From Streptosporangium pseudovulgare (GTDB lineage: Bacteria > Actinomycetota > Actinomycetes > Streptosporangiales > Streptosporangiaceae), in contig NZ_BMQJ01000009.1 of the NCBI RefSeq assembly GCF_014648055.1, forward strand, positions 265,745-329,744: a stretch of 64,000 nt of DNA, given 5' to 3'. Shown piece after piece: positions 34,923 to 43,741 of the stretch. Position 1 is the first letter of the stretch. Each line of letters begins with the position of its first letter. A program made the translations under genes and the position numbers. The notes below the pieces were generated by a model that was not told the DNA's origin, did no database searches, and saw only the letters and a list, made by a program, of their open reading frames with translations.

Positions 34923-35705
34923 TCAGCCGACGGCCGGGACGGGCGGGAGGGGGAGCACGCCCAGCCCGGCGCCGGTGAACCCGTTGCGCTTCGGATCGTT
35001 GGTGATCTTGAGGCTGGACTCGCAGGTCAGGTCCACGGACTCCCAGACCAGCTCGTCGTTCCGCTCGACCAGCTCGTGGAGCTGGACGTGCATCGTGTAC
35101 GGGTAGACCCCGGGCCGGCTCGTGTCCACGGTCGCGGCCCAGTACCAGCCGTCGTAGATCATGTCGGGCGACCCGTACTGGGCCGGGTACATGATCTTCT
35201 CGGTGACGGCCGGTCCTGTGATGTCGGTGATCACCGGGGCCGGGTAGTTGTACGCGCCGGAGTCACTCGTGGTCCTGCCGGTGACGTCCAGCAGCTTGGA
35301 ATGGGTGAGGCCGCGCCCGCCGCCCGATTTGTGGGCGCGCTTGCCGACCCTCCGCTGCAGCCGCTTGATGTCGGCGTCGCTCACGCCGCCCTCGCCGTCG
35401 AGCGCGGCCAGTTCCCTCAGCGTGCGCCGGTCGTCGGCGCGTTCCTGCTCGGCCAGGTAGTTGCGCGGCACCGTCGGGGGGATCGCCCCCAGCGCCGCGG
35501 GCAGCCAGTTCAGCACCTGCTCCGTCGCCTGCGACCCGTCGAGGAAATGGGTGCCCGGCACGATCGTCACCAGTTGCTCGGTGCCCACCCCGACCGAGCC
35601 GAGGAACTTCATGTTGTCGAACCAGTACGTGTTGCCGTCGAGCGACCGCGTCCGGAGCGCGTTCTCGACGTCGAAGAGCACGATGATCCCGTGTTGCTGT
35701 GCCAT
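34923..35705 (-). CDS. AidA/PixA-like protein 2 (long form)
   Basis: A 260-residue paralogue, the longest of the four. It starts at 35705 behind AAAGGCGG. The family core is split by an insertion of about 80 residues between GTEQLVTIVPG...VLNWLPAAL and YWAATVDTSRPGVYPYTMHV; the insertion is charged and helical (EQERADDRRTLRELAAL, KRLQRRVGKRAHKSGGG). Family assignment follows from shared motifs with its neighbours. Confidence 0.6.
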   Translation of the reverse strand: MAQQHGIIVLFDVENALRTRSLDGNTYWFDNMKFLGSVGVGTEQLVTIVPGTHFLDGSQATEQVLNWLPAALGAIPPTVPRNYLAEQERADDRRTLRELAALDGEGGVSDADIKRLQRRVGKRAHKSGGGRGLTHSKLLDVTGRTTSDSGAYNYPAPVITDITGPAVTEKIMYPAQYGSPDMIYDGWYWAATVDTSRPGVYPYTMHVQLHELVERNDELVWESVDLTCESSLKITNDPKRNGFTGAGLGVLPLPPVPAVG

Positions 35706-35730
35706 GAGACCGCCTTTCGCAGAACGTGGC

Positions 35731-36231
35731 TCACACGCGCAGCAGCGCGGGCGAGTCGATGTACAGCACGCTGTTGGGTCCTTCGTGGAGCTTGAGGGAG
35801 AGCCGGTACCGGTACGGGACACCGGGCGTCATGTCGTAGGGCACGATGCCCTCCCACACCAGCAGGTCGTGGTTCTCGTGCCCGTCGGAACCCATGGCGT
35901 CGGCCCCCGTCCCGGGCACGGCACCGGGTGCCGGGAAGGCGGGGGGCTCCACCGGGTGCGGCGGCACGGTCTGGTCGGCCGGGGGCGGGACGGTCGCGCC
36001 GGACAGGAACTCGATGGCGTGGATCTCGACCGGAGTCTGCACGTCCACGTGGATGGGCGTCCACTGGATGACCTGTCCCGGGGCCACCGCCGTGATGAGG
36101 TCGGGGGTCCCCTGGTGCTCGCTTCCCGCCGAACTGTCGTCGACCAGCGAGAGATTGCCGTTGTGCAGCGTCCGGTCGGACAACGCCCCGACCGCGTCGA
36201 CCATTACGACGATGCTGATCCTGTGTTTCAT
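35731..36231 (-). CDS. AidA/PixA-like protein 1
   Basis: A 166-residue paralogue: MKHRISIVVMVDAVGALSD, HNGNLSLVDDSSAGSEHQGT, PDLITAVAPGQVIQW, VEIHAIEFLSG, a Pro-rich loop, LLVWEGIVPYDMTPGVPYRY and RLSLKLHEGPNSVLYIDSPA. The ending VLYIDSP recalls the DP(x)I ending of AidA/PixA proteins. First of the four after the adenylate-forming gene, 48 bp downstream of it. Confidence 0.6.
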   Translation of the reverse strand: MKHRISIVVMVDAVGALSDRTLHNGNLSLVDDSSAGSEHQGTPDLITAVAPGQVIQWTPIHVDVQTPVEIHAIEFLSGATVPPPADQTVPPHPVEPPAFPAPGAVPGTGADAMGSDGHENHDLLVWEGIVPYDMTPGVPYRYRLSLKLHEGPNSVLYIDSPALLRV

Positions 36232-36279
36232 CGTTCCTCCCTTGTCGGGTGTCGTTCGGGCGTACGGGCCACCACGCGC

Positions 36280-37821
36280 TCAGCCCCGATCCCTGACCAG
36301 CGGCGTCTTGCCGACGGTGGTCCGCTCGATCTGCGGTGAGGATCGCGGCACGAACACCAGCCGGAACCCGTATCCGGTCTGCTCGATGGCCGCCGCGTTG
36401 GCCTCCCGGTCGTTGAAGAGCGACAGGGAGCTCGGCAGCGCGTGGATGAACAGATTCCGCGTCCCGCTCGGGCCGAGGGCGTGCTCGACGACCGCGGCCG
36501 TGCCCTCGGCGTCGTCCACCGCCGCGAGCAGGGTGAGGGTCCGGTCCTCACGGTGGTTGTGGAACTGGACCTCGTGCGCGACCAGGTCCAGGTCGACGCC
36601 GGTCGTCGAGCGCAACCGCCCGCGCAGGGCCGCGTAGGCCAGCGTCGCCGAGTACTGGCTGTCGTTGATGTGCAGCACGTCGGCGGTGCGCCCGGCGAAC
36701 TCGAACCGCTCGGTGCGCAACCCGGGCCCGTTCAGTGCGGGGCGGCGGATCATCCGATCGCCGAGCTTGAGCCGGAGCAGCGGCGTCTCGTCGGCGTGCA
36801 GCCGGGTGACGACCAGCTCGCCCTCCTCGCCTTCGGCGACGGCACGGCCGTGCTCGTCCACGATCTCCACCAGGTGCAGCCCCGGCACGGCGGAGAGCGC
36901 CGGCGAGGTGTGGTCGAGCTGGAGCCCGACGCACTCGGCCTGGGTCGCGGCGAAGTAGCTGAGGATCGACACATTCGGGAAGAAGGCCTGCAGCTCGTCG
37001 CGCTTGCGCTGCGGCAGGGAGCCGCTGCCGTACATGGCGACCCGGAAACTCGCCCTGGCCTGCGGGGACAGGCCCGCGCCCAGTTCGGGCAGGAGCGCGA
37101 TGCCGGCGGTGATGCCCATCAGCGCCTTGTGGCCCGGGTAGGAGAACATGTGCTCCAGCACCGGCGCGCTCACCGGTCCCGCGCCGATGTAGTTGACCCC
37201 CGGGACGTGGGACAGGACGCCGCCGACCATGGTCCCGCTGCTCCACATCTGGTAGTCGGCCAAGGTGGTGAACAGCCAGCGCGGCGCGGGGCCGCGCAGG
37301 TAGCGGCCGAGCTGGTAGGCGCCCATGAACGCCCCGGCGATGCGGTAGGTGTCGCGCAGCTCCCGCAGGGAGTACACGATCTCCAGGGGCATGCCGTCAC
37401 CGGTGCCGCCGCTGGCCACCACCTCGAATCCGCCGCGGTCGAGCGGCACGACCATCCCGGCCCGGGCGCCCATGAACATGTCCCGCTGCACGGTCTTGTC
37501 CGAGAGGGGGATCCGCTCCCACTCGGACATGTCGGCGGGGGCGCTGCGGATCCCGAAGTAGTGCAGCCGCTCGCGCCACAGCGGGTTGAGCAGGGCGACG
37601 CCGACGAGCTGCTGAAGCCGGCGGAACACCAGCGCGTTCTGGAGGTCGAGCGGGGACTCGCAGTACGGGGTTCCGGTGAGCCGCCCGCACTCCTCCAGCT
37701 TCTCCGCGAACGACGGCAGCCGGATGACGTCGTCCGCCGAGCGGGGCCGCAGCTCCTCCTCGGGGATCAGTCGTGCCGCCAGCTCCGCCGGGGCGGTGAC
37801 GTCCGAACTCGTCATGGTCAT
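36280..37821 (-). CDS. Adenylate-forming enzyme, PaaK-like
   Basis: A 513-residue protein related to phenylacetate-CoA ligase type AMP-forming enzymes. Visible: the Gly-rich phosphate loop ASGGTGDGMPLE, FAATQAECVG in place of the usual Y-G-x-T-E motif, LLRLKLGDRMIRR carrying the ribose-binding Asp, and a late VGKTPLV with the probable catalytic Lys. The N-terminus has the PaaK-like LQQLVGVALLNPLWRERL. Substrate unknown. GGGAG precedes the ATG, which overlaps the decarboxylase stop by four bases, so both are coupled. Confidence 0.8.
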   Translation of the reverse strand: MTMTSSDVTAPAELAARLIPEEELRPRSADDVIRLPSFAEKLEECGRLTGTPYCESPLDLQNALVFRRLQQLVGVALLNPLWRERLHYFGIRSAPADMSEWERIPLSDKTVQRDMFMGARAGMVVPLDRGGFEVVASGGTGDGMPLEIVYSLRELRDTYRIAGAFMGAYQLGRYLRGPAPRWLFTTLADYQMWSSGTMVGGVLSHVPGVNYIGAGPVSAPVLEHMFSYPGHKALMGITAGIALLPELGAGLSPQARASFRVAMYGSGSLPQRKRDELQAFFPNVSILSYFAATQAECVGLQLDHTSPALSAVPGLHLVEIVDEHGRAVAEGEEGELVVTRLHADETPLLRLKLGDRMIRRPALNGPGLRTERFEFAGRTADVLHINDSQYSATLAYAALRGRLRSTTGVDLDLVAHEVQFHNHREDRTLTLLAAVDDAEGTAAVVEHALGPSGTRNLFIHALPSSLSLFNDREANAAAIEQTGYGFRLVFVPRSSPQIERTTVGKTPLVRDRG

Positions 37822-39392
37822 GAATGGCTCCCGTTCCGTTGGCCGGGCCGGGCCGCGGCGCTCCCGCGCAACACCCGTTGCCCGATGTCCCTGATCTCGG
37901 CGATGAGCATGGCCAGGTGGTCGGCGTCGATCAGGTGGTTCATCACCACCACGCGCAGCGCCGCCACCCCGTCGATGTCGACCTTGGAGATGAAGAAGCG
38001 TCCGCCGCCCCGGATCCGGTTGCGGATCTCCATCTGCAGCCGGTGTACGGTCGCCGGTTCCAAGCCGTCCGGCCGGTACCGGAAGCACAGGATGTTGGAC
38101 TCCGGCTCGTGCGCCACCGCGAAGTCCGGCTCGGCGGCGAGCATCCGGTACGCCTGCCGGGTCACCGCGCACAGCCGGTCGATCTTCTGTGCGAACAGCG
38201 CCGGGCCGTAGACCGACCAGACCGTCCAGAGCGGCATGATCATCGGGCGTTTCGTGCACTCGAAGTTCTTCTCCGCGCTGTCGTAGGCGCTGTAGACGTC
38301 CGGTTCCTCGTCGAAGACGTAACTGGCGCGCTGCCGGAACGCACCGCGCGCCGCCGTGCCGTCGCGGTAGAAGAGCAGCGTGCACGGCGCCGGCATGAAG
38401 AGCATCTTGTGGGCGTCCCAGGTCAGCGAGTCAGCCTGCTCGATGCCGCGCAGCCTGTCCCGGTGCCGGTCCGACAGCAGCAGGCTCGCCCCGTGCGCCC
38501 CGTCCACATGGAGCCAGAGCCCGTACCGGCGTGCCACGGCCGCGAGCTCCTCCAGCGGGTCGAAGGCACCCATCGACGTGGTCCCGGCCGAGGCCACCAG
38601 GCAGAACGGTCGCAGACCGCGCCGGTGCGCCTCGTCCAGCACCGGGCCGGCCGTATCGGGGCGGATCCGCCCGACCCGGTCGACCGGGAGCCGGACGATC
38701 TGCCGTTCCCCGATGCCGAGCACCCCGGCCGCCCGGGTCACGCTGTAGTGGGCCTCCTCGCTGATCGCGATGGCCGGGGAACCCGGCACACCGCCGGCGC
38801 CACGCGTCCAGATCTGCGGGAAGGCGCGGTTGCGGGCGGCCAGCAGCGCGGTCAGGTTGGCCAGGGAGCCCCCCGAGGTCGTCACCATGGCGAACCGGTC
38901 GCGGTCCCAGCCGATGAACCGGTTGAGCTCCTCGGCCATGAGCCGCTCGGCGACGTTGGGGAGTTGCCCGGCCTCATAGAAGGAGGAGGGCTGGTTGACC
39001 ACCGAGCCGACCAGGTCGATGAGGCCGGCCAGCGGCACCACGCCGGAGAACTGCCGTCCCATGTAGCCGGGTGAGTAGACCGGGATGCCGGTCCCCGTGT
39101 ACAGGTCGACGATCTGGTTCACCCGGTCGGCGTCGAAGTCGGCGATGCGCTGCCGTTCCGGGGTCATCAGCGCCCGCGCGGCCTTCAGCAGCACCGCCGG
39201 ATCGAGAAGGTCGAGGCCCCGGACCGACCGGTCGCCCAGATACGTCGTCAGGCGGCTGACGATGCCAACGGCGCCGTCGTGGAAACGTCCGGGGTCGAAG
39301 GCCGCGGTGAGACCCGGCGTGGGTGATCGGAAGCCTTCGCCGGTCGTCGGCTCCGGCAGGGAACTCTGGCCATCGGAAAGAGAACTCGTCAC
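37818..39392 (-). CDS. PLP-dependent decarboxylase, group II
   Basis: A 524-residue fold type I PLP enzyme. Motifs: TSGGSLANLTALLAARN, EEAHYSVTRAAGVLGIG, WLHVDGAHGAS (Asp to pyridine N), and DSLTWDAHKMLFMP where Lys forms the Schiff base. It resembles glutamate, diaminobutyrate, aspartate or tyrosine decarboxylases and should make an amine from an amino acid. The GTG at 39392 is favoured by GGAG eight bases upstream; an ATG at 39461 (MCEFSSG) is the alternative. First gene of the operon that feeds the adenylating enzyme and AidA/PixA-like genes. Confidence 0.88.
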   Translation of the reverse strand: MTSSLSDGQSSLPEPTTGEGFRSPTPGLTAAFDPGRFHDGAVGIVSRLTTYLGDRSVRGLDLLDPAVLLKAARALMTPERQRIADFDADRVNQIVDLYTGTGIPVYSPGYMGRQFSGVVPLAGLIDLVGSVVNQPSSFYEAGQLPNVAERLMAEELNRFIGWDRDRFAMVTTSGGSLANLTALLAARNRAFPQIWTRGAGGVPGSPAIAISEEAHYSVTRAAGVLGIGERQIVRLPVDRVGRIRPDTAGPVLDEAHRRGLRPFCLVASAGTTSMGAFDPLEELAAVARRYGLWLHVDGAHGASLLLSDRHRDRLRGIEQADSLTWDAHKMLFMPAPCTLLFYRDGTAARGAFRQRASYVFDEEPDVYSAYDSAEKNFECTKRPMIMPLWTVWSVYGPALFAQKIDRLCAVTRQAYRMLAAEPDFAVAHEPESNILCFRYRPDGLEPATVHRLQMEIRNRIRGGGRFFISKVDIDGVAALRVVVMNHLIDADHLAMLIAEIRDIGQRVLRGSAAARPGQRNGSHS

Positions 39393-40397
39393 GGAGGATA
39401 CTCCAAATGGTCCGGAGTCGAGAACGCCCACATGGTCGCGCCCGGAGGAGAATTCACACATGGCGAACCGGACTCCCAGCCGATCAAATGAAGGTTCTCG
39501 CGAGTGAATGCGTGATCTGCGGTGATGCGTCGAGCGGAGAAGAGAGAATCGACACTCCGGGAAACGGGACGGAATTCGTACCGCCACCGGGCCGTCGCGG
39601 CTTTTGGAACGATCCAATTTCGAGAGGCGACGTCGATCGGCGACAGCGGGGGGCGGCGTGAGAGGGCGCCTTTGCCCCTGCTCACGCCCTGTTCAAGCGG
39701 TTCGTATCAGCCCGGCGACGACATAGCCGACGATCATGACTTGGGGAGGGCCCGTCGTGGACGAATCACGATCGATTCAGCCTGAATTCCGTCCGACGTA
39801 TACGTTGGAACACCCGTCATGCAGTTGACCTAATCATTGATGACAGGAGTGGCGCAAGACCCCGGGCACAGGTGGAGTGACAGATTCCGGCCACAGTTAC
39901 GCATGACACGTGAGACAGGGAGATGTTCGCTGGATATCAGTCGCCGCAGGCCCTATGAGTTTTTCTCGTGAACCCGGGCCAAGCTCGGCGTTCGAGGCCG
40001 CGGCCCCGGCGGAAGACCCCGCTTACAGCGCATTCCCATTACATATGCCCATATTCGGTGAAATGCGATAGAAGCTTAGATGTGTCGATCTTTCACGGAC
40101 GTAAGCGCCAAAGCAGGATTTATGCCATTTCCGGATGGCTCCAGACCCGCTGAGGCTCCGGACGGCGGCACTCTCGGACCGGCCGCCCCGGACCGGCGAG
40201 CGGTCATCGGTGACGCCGGGCTCACCGGACCGGCGGAGGGCGGCCCTTCGGTCCGAGGATGCCGAAGATCTCGCCCCCTTCGCGCGGCACTCCCGCCGGG
40301 CGGCCCCGGTATCGGCGTACCGGCACTGGTCAGCGCATCTCCTCCGCTACCTGACGTTACGTTCCACCCATATCGCACGACCAGGTGGGATGCCGGA
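39393..40397. other. 1 kb intergenic region upstream of the decarboxylase operon
   Basis: Noticeably less GC-rich than its surroundings, especially 39680-40130. No frame shows coding bias over more than 25 codons. It should hold the promoter of the leftward decarboxylase operon and the downstream end of the leftward ABC operon. A 23-codon GTG frame at 39757-39828 behind GGGGAGGG is noted but not supported as a gene. Confidence 0.45.
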
Positions 40398-42020
40398 TCA
40401 CCTCACGGCGTGCCGTGCCGTACGGACCGCCAGGGCGGCGCACACCAGGAGCAGGGCGAGGCCGCCCACGGCGAGCGGCGACGGCCCGGCTGGAAGCCCT
40501 CCCGACTTGACCACGCCCATGTAGTCCAGCGCCGCGACGCCGTTGACGGCCAGGTACCACAGGCCGAGGTAGACGACCTGGAAGATCCGGTGGGTACGGC
40601 AGGCCACGCCGAGCGCCAGCGCGAGCGCGGGAACCAGGAGCGCGCCCCCCACCCAGGAACCCACCCCGGCCCAGTCGGCCGTGGCCGCCATCCGCACCGC
40701 GGGCGCGATCCCGGTCACGACGGTGAGCGCCACCCCGGCCGCCCACTCCGCCAGAAGCCCGCGCCGCATCGTCGGGTAGGCGCCGAGCAGCCCCTCCAGG
40801 CCGTGTTCGACTCGTTGGGTGCCCAGGCGGGACCAGACCAGCACCGGCCATATCCAGGCGAGAGGAAGCAGCGTCGTGGGCTCCGGAGTGGCGAAACCGG
40901 CCACGGTCACGGCTGCGGCCACGAGCCACCACCACGGTGAGACGCCCCGGACGAGGACGCGGAGCTCGCCCGCGAGGAGCCGCCAGAAGACCGCGCCACG
41001 TACCGGCGCCGTCATCGTCACCGGGAACCCGGGACGGCCGACGGGTTCCATGCCGGGCTCTCCCCGGACATCGCGCGGGAGGTCTCCGAGGATCTCGTCC
41101 TGAGCCTTCTTTCGGACCTTGCCCGGCTTGGACGGCACGGCGGCGGGTCCGCTGCCGGGACCGCGCGCGGGATCGAACCTGCCGAACCAGAGCGCGGGCA
41201 GCAGCGCCACGGCGATCCCCACCGCGAGCAGGACCAGCCGACCGCCCAGGAAAGCCGTGTCGGGGGTGAAGCCGTCCCAGCGGAAGCTGCGCAACGGCTC
41301 GGTCACGGACGTCAGGCCGAGGCTGAACTCCCGGCCGCTGACGTCGATCCCCTGCTCGACCAGCGCGGCGCGCATCGACTCGGCCGCCTGGCGCACCCCG
41401 ATGCCCCCGAGAGGAGCGTTCCGCGACTGTCCTCCCAGCAGGAGGACCATCGAGACGACGAACCAGACGACGTTCCCCACGCCGCCCCGCAGCAGTGGAA
41501 CGGTCTCGAACAGCACCGCCGCCGCGGCCGTCAGCACCAGCGGGGGCAGCGTGATCAGCGCGAAGGGAAACAGCAGCGCGATCGGATCGAGCGCGCCGGA
41601 CTCGCCCCGCGCGAACTGCATCAGCGGCGCCGTCACCGCGAGCACGCCCGCCATCGAGGCGAGCACCAGGAAGTTGCTGAGGAACTTACCGATCAGGTAT
41701 GTCGACGTGCGGAGCGGCGAGGCGGCGAGGATGTGCCCCACACGGGTGCGCTCGTCGCGGATGATCGCGTCGCGTACGACATAGAACCCGCCCATCGTGA
41801 GCCACAACGCGCCGGCGAGGGCGGTGACCGTTCCGATCCATGCGCTGGTGTAGACGCCTCGGTAGCCCCCGACATCCATGATCACCCAGTGGGAGCCCGC
41901 ATCCGGTACGGCCAGGCAGGCGAGGCCGACCGCCGCCAGCAGGGTCAGCGCGTACGCGGGACGTCGTACCCGCTCCCGGAAGTCGGCGACGGCGAGCGCG
42001 ATCGGCGCCCGGGCGGTCAC
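40398..42020 (-). CDS. ABC-2 type transporter permease, duplicated
   Basis: A 540-residue membrane protein with about 12 predicted helices in two sets separated by a ~70-residue cytoplasmic linker rich in Lys and Pro. The first half has RDERTRVGHILAASPLRTSTYLIGKFLSN, read in pieces, typical of ABC-2 permeases (helical loop after helix 2); the second repeats WSRLGTQRVEHGLEGLL. The GTG start overlaps the ATPase stop (GTGA). Probably exports a peptide or lipid, or senses envelope stress with the adjacent lipoprotein and two-component system. Confidence 0.85.
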   Translation of the reverse strand: MTARAPIALAVADFRERVRRPAYALTLLAAVGLACLAVPDAGSHWVIMDVGGYRGVYTSAWIGTVTALAGALWLTMGGFYVVRDAIIRDERTRVGHILAASPLRTSTYLIGKFLSNFLVLASMAGVLAVTAPLMQFARGESGALDPIALLFPFALITLPPLVLTAAAAVLFETVPLLRGGVGNVVWFVVSMVLLLGGQSRNAPLGGIGVRQAAESMRAALVEQGIDVSGREFSLGLTSVTEPLRSFRWDGFTPDTAFLGGRLVLLAVGIAVALLPALWFGRFDPARGPGSGPAAVPSKPGKVRKKAQDEILGDLPRDVRGEPGMEPVGRPGFPVTMTAPVRGAVFWRLLAGELRVLVRGVSPWWWLVAAAVTVAGFATPEPTTLLPLAWIWPVLVWSRLGTQRVEHGLEGLLGAYPTMRRGLLAEWAAGVALTVVTGIAPAVRMAATADWAGVGSWVGGALLVPALALALGVACRTHRIFQVVYLGLWYLAVNGVAALDYMGVVKSGGLPAGPSPLAVGGLALLLVCAALAVRTARHAVR

Positions 42021-42994
42021 CGGGTCACCGCCCGTTCGCCTGTGCCCCCCGCGGTGCCCGGGGCTCGCGGATCTCGTGCGGCGGGACCGTTGATGACGGC
42101 GAGATACACGTCCTCCAGGTCGGGCGCCACCCGTACGGCGTCGCCTCCCGGCGGCGCGGGAGACAGGAACCGGAGGCGCGTCCCGCCCGCCGTACGGATC
42201 ATGCGGCTGATCACATACCGCTCCCGCATGGCGACGGCGTCGGACGGCCCGGCGATCGTCTCCCACACCTGGCCGTCCACCTCTCTCAGAAGCTCCTCCG
42301 GGCTGCCGCGCCGCAGCAGCCGTCCCCGGGCCACGATCGCGATGTCGGACGCCACGGACTCGATGTCGGAGACGATGTGCGTCGACAGCAGCACCACCCG
42401 GTCCGCTGCCAGGTCGCTGAGCATGGTGCGGAACCGTACCCGCTCCTCCGGGTCGAGCCCGGCCGTCGGCTCGTCCACGATCAGCACCCGGGGGTCGCCC
42501 AGCAGGGCCTGGGCGATCCCGACCCGGCGCAACATGCCGCCGGAGTACGCGCCCAGGGGCCGCCGACCGGCCTCGGTGAGGTTGACCAGTTCGAGCAGTT
42601 CGCCGACGCGCGCCCGCGCCGAGCGGGCCGACAACCCCTTGACGGCGGCCAGGTAGGAGAGGAACTCCCCGGCCGTCAGGTGGGGATAGACGCCGAAGTC
42701 CTGCGGCAGATAGCCGAGAGTCGCGCGGAGCGCGTCCGGCCGGGACACGACGTCCGTCCCCTCGAAAAGGACCTTTCCGCGAGTCGGGCGGGTGACCGTC
42801 GCGGCGACCCGCATCAACGACGACTTCCCCGCCCCGTTGGGGCCGAGGAGACCGAGCAGTCCCGGACCGAGACGCATGGAGACGCCGTCCACGGCCCGTT
42901 TACCTCCCTTGTAGACCTTGGAGACATCCACCAGTTCGAGCATCGGTGTTCCCGCCGTCGCCGCGCGCCGTGATGCGCTGTTCACCCGGTTCAT
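42017..42994 (-). CDS. ABC transporter ATP-binding subunit
   Basis: A 325-residue ATPase: Walker A GPNGAGKSS, Q-loop GYLPQDFGVYPHLTA, signature YSGGMLRRVGIAQ, Walker B VLIVDEPTAGLD, H-loop LLSTHIVSDIES. The start is uncertain: ATG at 42994 (MNRVNSAS) or 42943 (MLELVDVS), neither with a strong ribosome-binding site. Three 10 bp repeats lie just upstream. Coupled to the permease by a four-base overlap. Confidence 0.9.
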   Translation of the reverse strand: MNRVNSASRRAATAGTPMLELVDVSKVYKGGKRAVDGVSMRLGPGLLGLLGPNGAGKSSLMRVAATVTRPTRGKVLFEGTDVVSRPDALRATLGYLPQDFGVYPHLTAGEFLSYLAAVKGLSARSARARVGELLELVNLTEAGRRPLGAYSGGMLRRVGIAQALLGDPRVLIVDEPTAGLDPEERVRFRTMLSDLAADRVVLLSTHIVSDIESVASDIAIVARGRLLRRGSPEELLREVDGQVWETIAGPSDAVAMRERYVISRMIRTAGGTRLRFLSPAPPGGDAVRVAPDLEDVYLAVINGPAARDPRAPGTAGGTGERAVTR

Positions 42995-43008
42995 CCCGTT
43001 TCTTCGGT

Positions 43009-43038
43009 GTAGTTTGATGTAGTTCGATGTAGTTCGGG
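43009..43038. repeat. Three tandem 10 bp repeats before the ABC operon
   Basis: GTAGTTTGAT, GTAGTTCGAT and GTAGTTCGGG follow each other without gaps (43009, 43019, 43029), read on the minus strand as repeated ATCGAACTAC. One helical turn per unit suggests a multimeric binding site, for instance for the NarL-type regulator 2.2 kb upstream, placed 15 bp before the ATG at 42994. Confidence 0.55.
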
Positions 43039-43049
43039 ATCGTTCGGGG

Positions 43050-43475
43050 TCATTCCGCGCCGGTGGAGGAGGCGGCGCCCGTGCCGGCTGTGCCGGTGGA
43101 AGGCGTACCGCGCAGGTCCGTCTTGCGGCCGTCGCGCAGGACCTTGACCCCGTGCGGCACCTCGACCCGGAACCGGGCCGAGCAGTCGGCCCACCCGGAG
43201 CATCCGGCCCGCAGCTCGAGCGTCTTCCCGTCCAGAGACCAGCTCGACGTCGGATTGGTGCCCTTGACGTCGAACCAGAGGGTGACCTTGATGTCCTTCC
43301 TGTCCGCCGCGACCAGGTCCGTCGGGGTTTCGTGCGCCCGCACGTCCAGCGTCCTGCCGCTGAACGGGAAGGTCGTTTGGCTAGGTGTCGCGTTCGAGGC
43401 CTCCGCGCAGCCGGTGAGGGCCGCCGCGGCCACGAACGCCACCAGGGCACACGTCATCGTCTTGCGCGTGGTCAT
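43050..43475 (-). CDS. Small secreted lipoprotein
   Basis: A 141-residue protein with a lipoprotein signal (MTTRKTMTCALVAFVAAAAL then lipobox LTGC). The mature part contains SGRTLDVRAHETPTDLVAADR, KVTLWFDVKGT and two further Cys (AGCSGWADCS) that may form a disulphide; a Thr/Gly/Ala tail follows. GGAGG lies upstream of the ATG at 43475. It sits between the histidine kinase and ABC genes in one direction and may be the extracytoplasmic sensor or accessory of that system. Confidence 0.8.
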   Translation of the reverse strand: MTTRKTMTCALVAFVAAAALTGCAEASNATPSQTTFPFSGRTLDVRAHETPTDLVAADRKDIKVTLWFDVKGTNPTSSWSLDGKTLELRAGCSGWADCSARFRVEVPHGVKVLRDGRKTDLRGTPSTGTAGTGAASSTGAE

Positions 43476-43741
43476 CAGATCCTCCGATGCGTGGGGATTG
43501 GACATCCCGGGCAGGATCCAGCCTCTCGGGGCTCGGTGACATCTGCCGTTCGGCAGATATCCGGCGCCTTCCTCGCACCCGTGCCACTGAAGGCGCGGCA
43601 CGCGTTTCGGCGGCCAGGCGCGCGTACGGCGGCGATCAACTCGTCGGCGAACCGGGCGACCACGGAAAACGGCGACGTCGAAAGCGTCGTGCGCGTGTGC
43701 GGATCACACGGGTGCCGGGGTCTTCCGCGCGCGAAGGAGAG

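Noticed and set aside
39522..39785. An 87-codon plus frame in the decarboxylase upstream region
   Set aside because: No ribosome-binding site, weak codon bias, and no recognisable fold.
39757..39828. A 23-codon GTG frame behind GGGGAGGG, ending in HPSCS, considered as a precursor peptide
   Set aside because: No modifying-enzyme gene adjacent, direction opposite to the operon, and too short to judge.
43009..43038. CRISPR-like short repeats
   Set aside because: Ten-base units without spacers; a tandem repeat, not an array. No CRISPR or cas genes were seen anywhere in the window.
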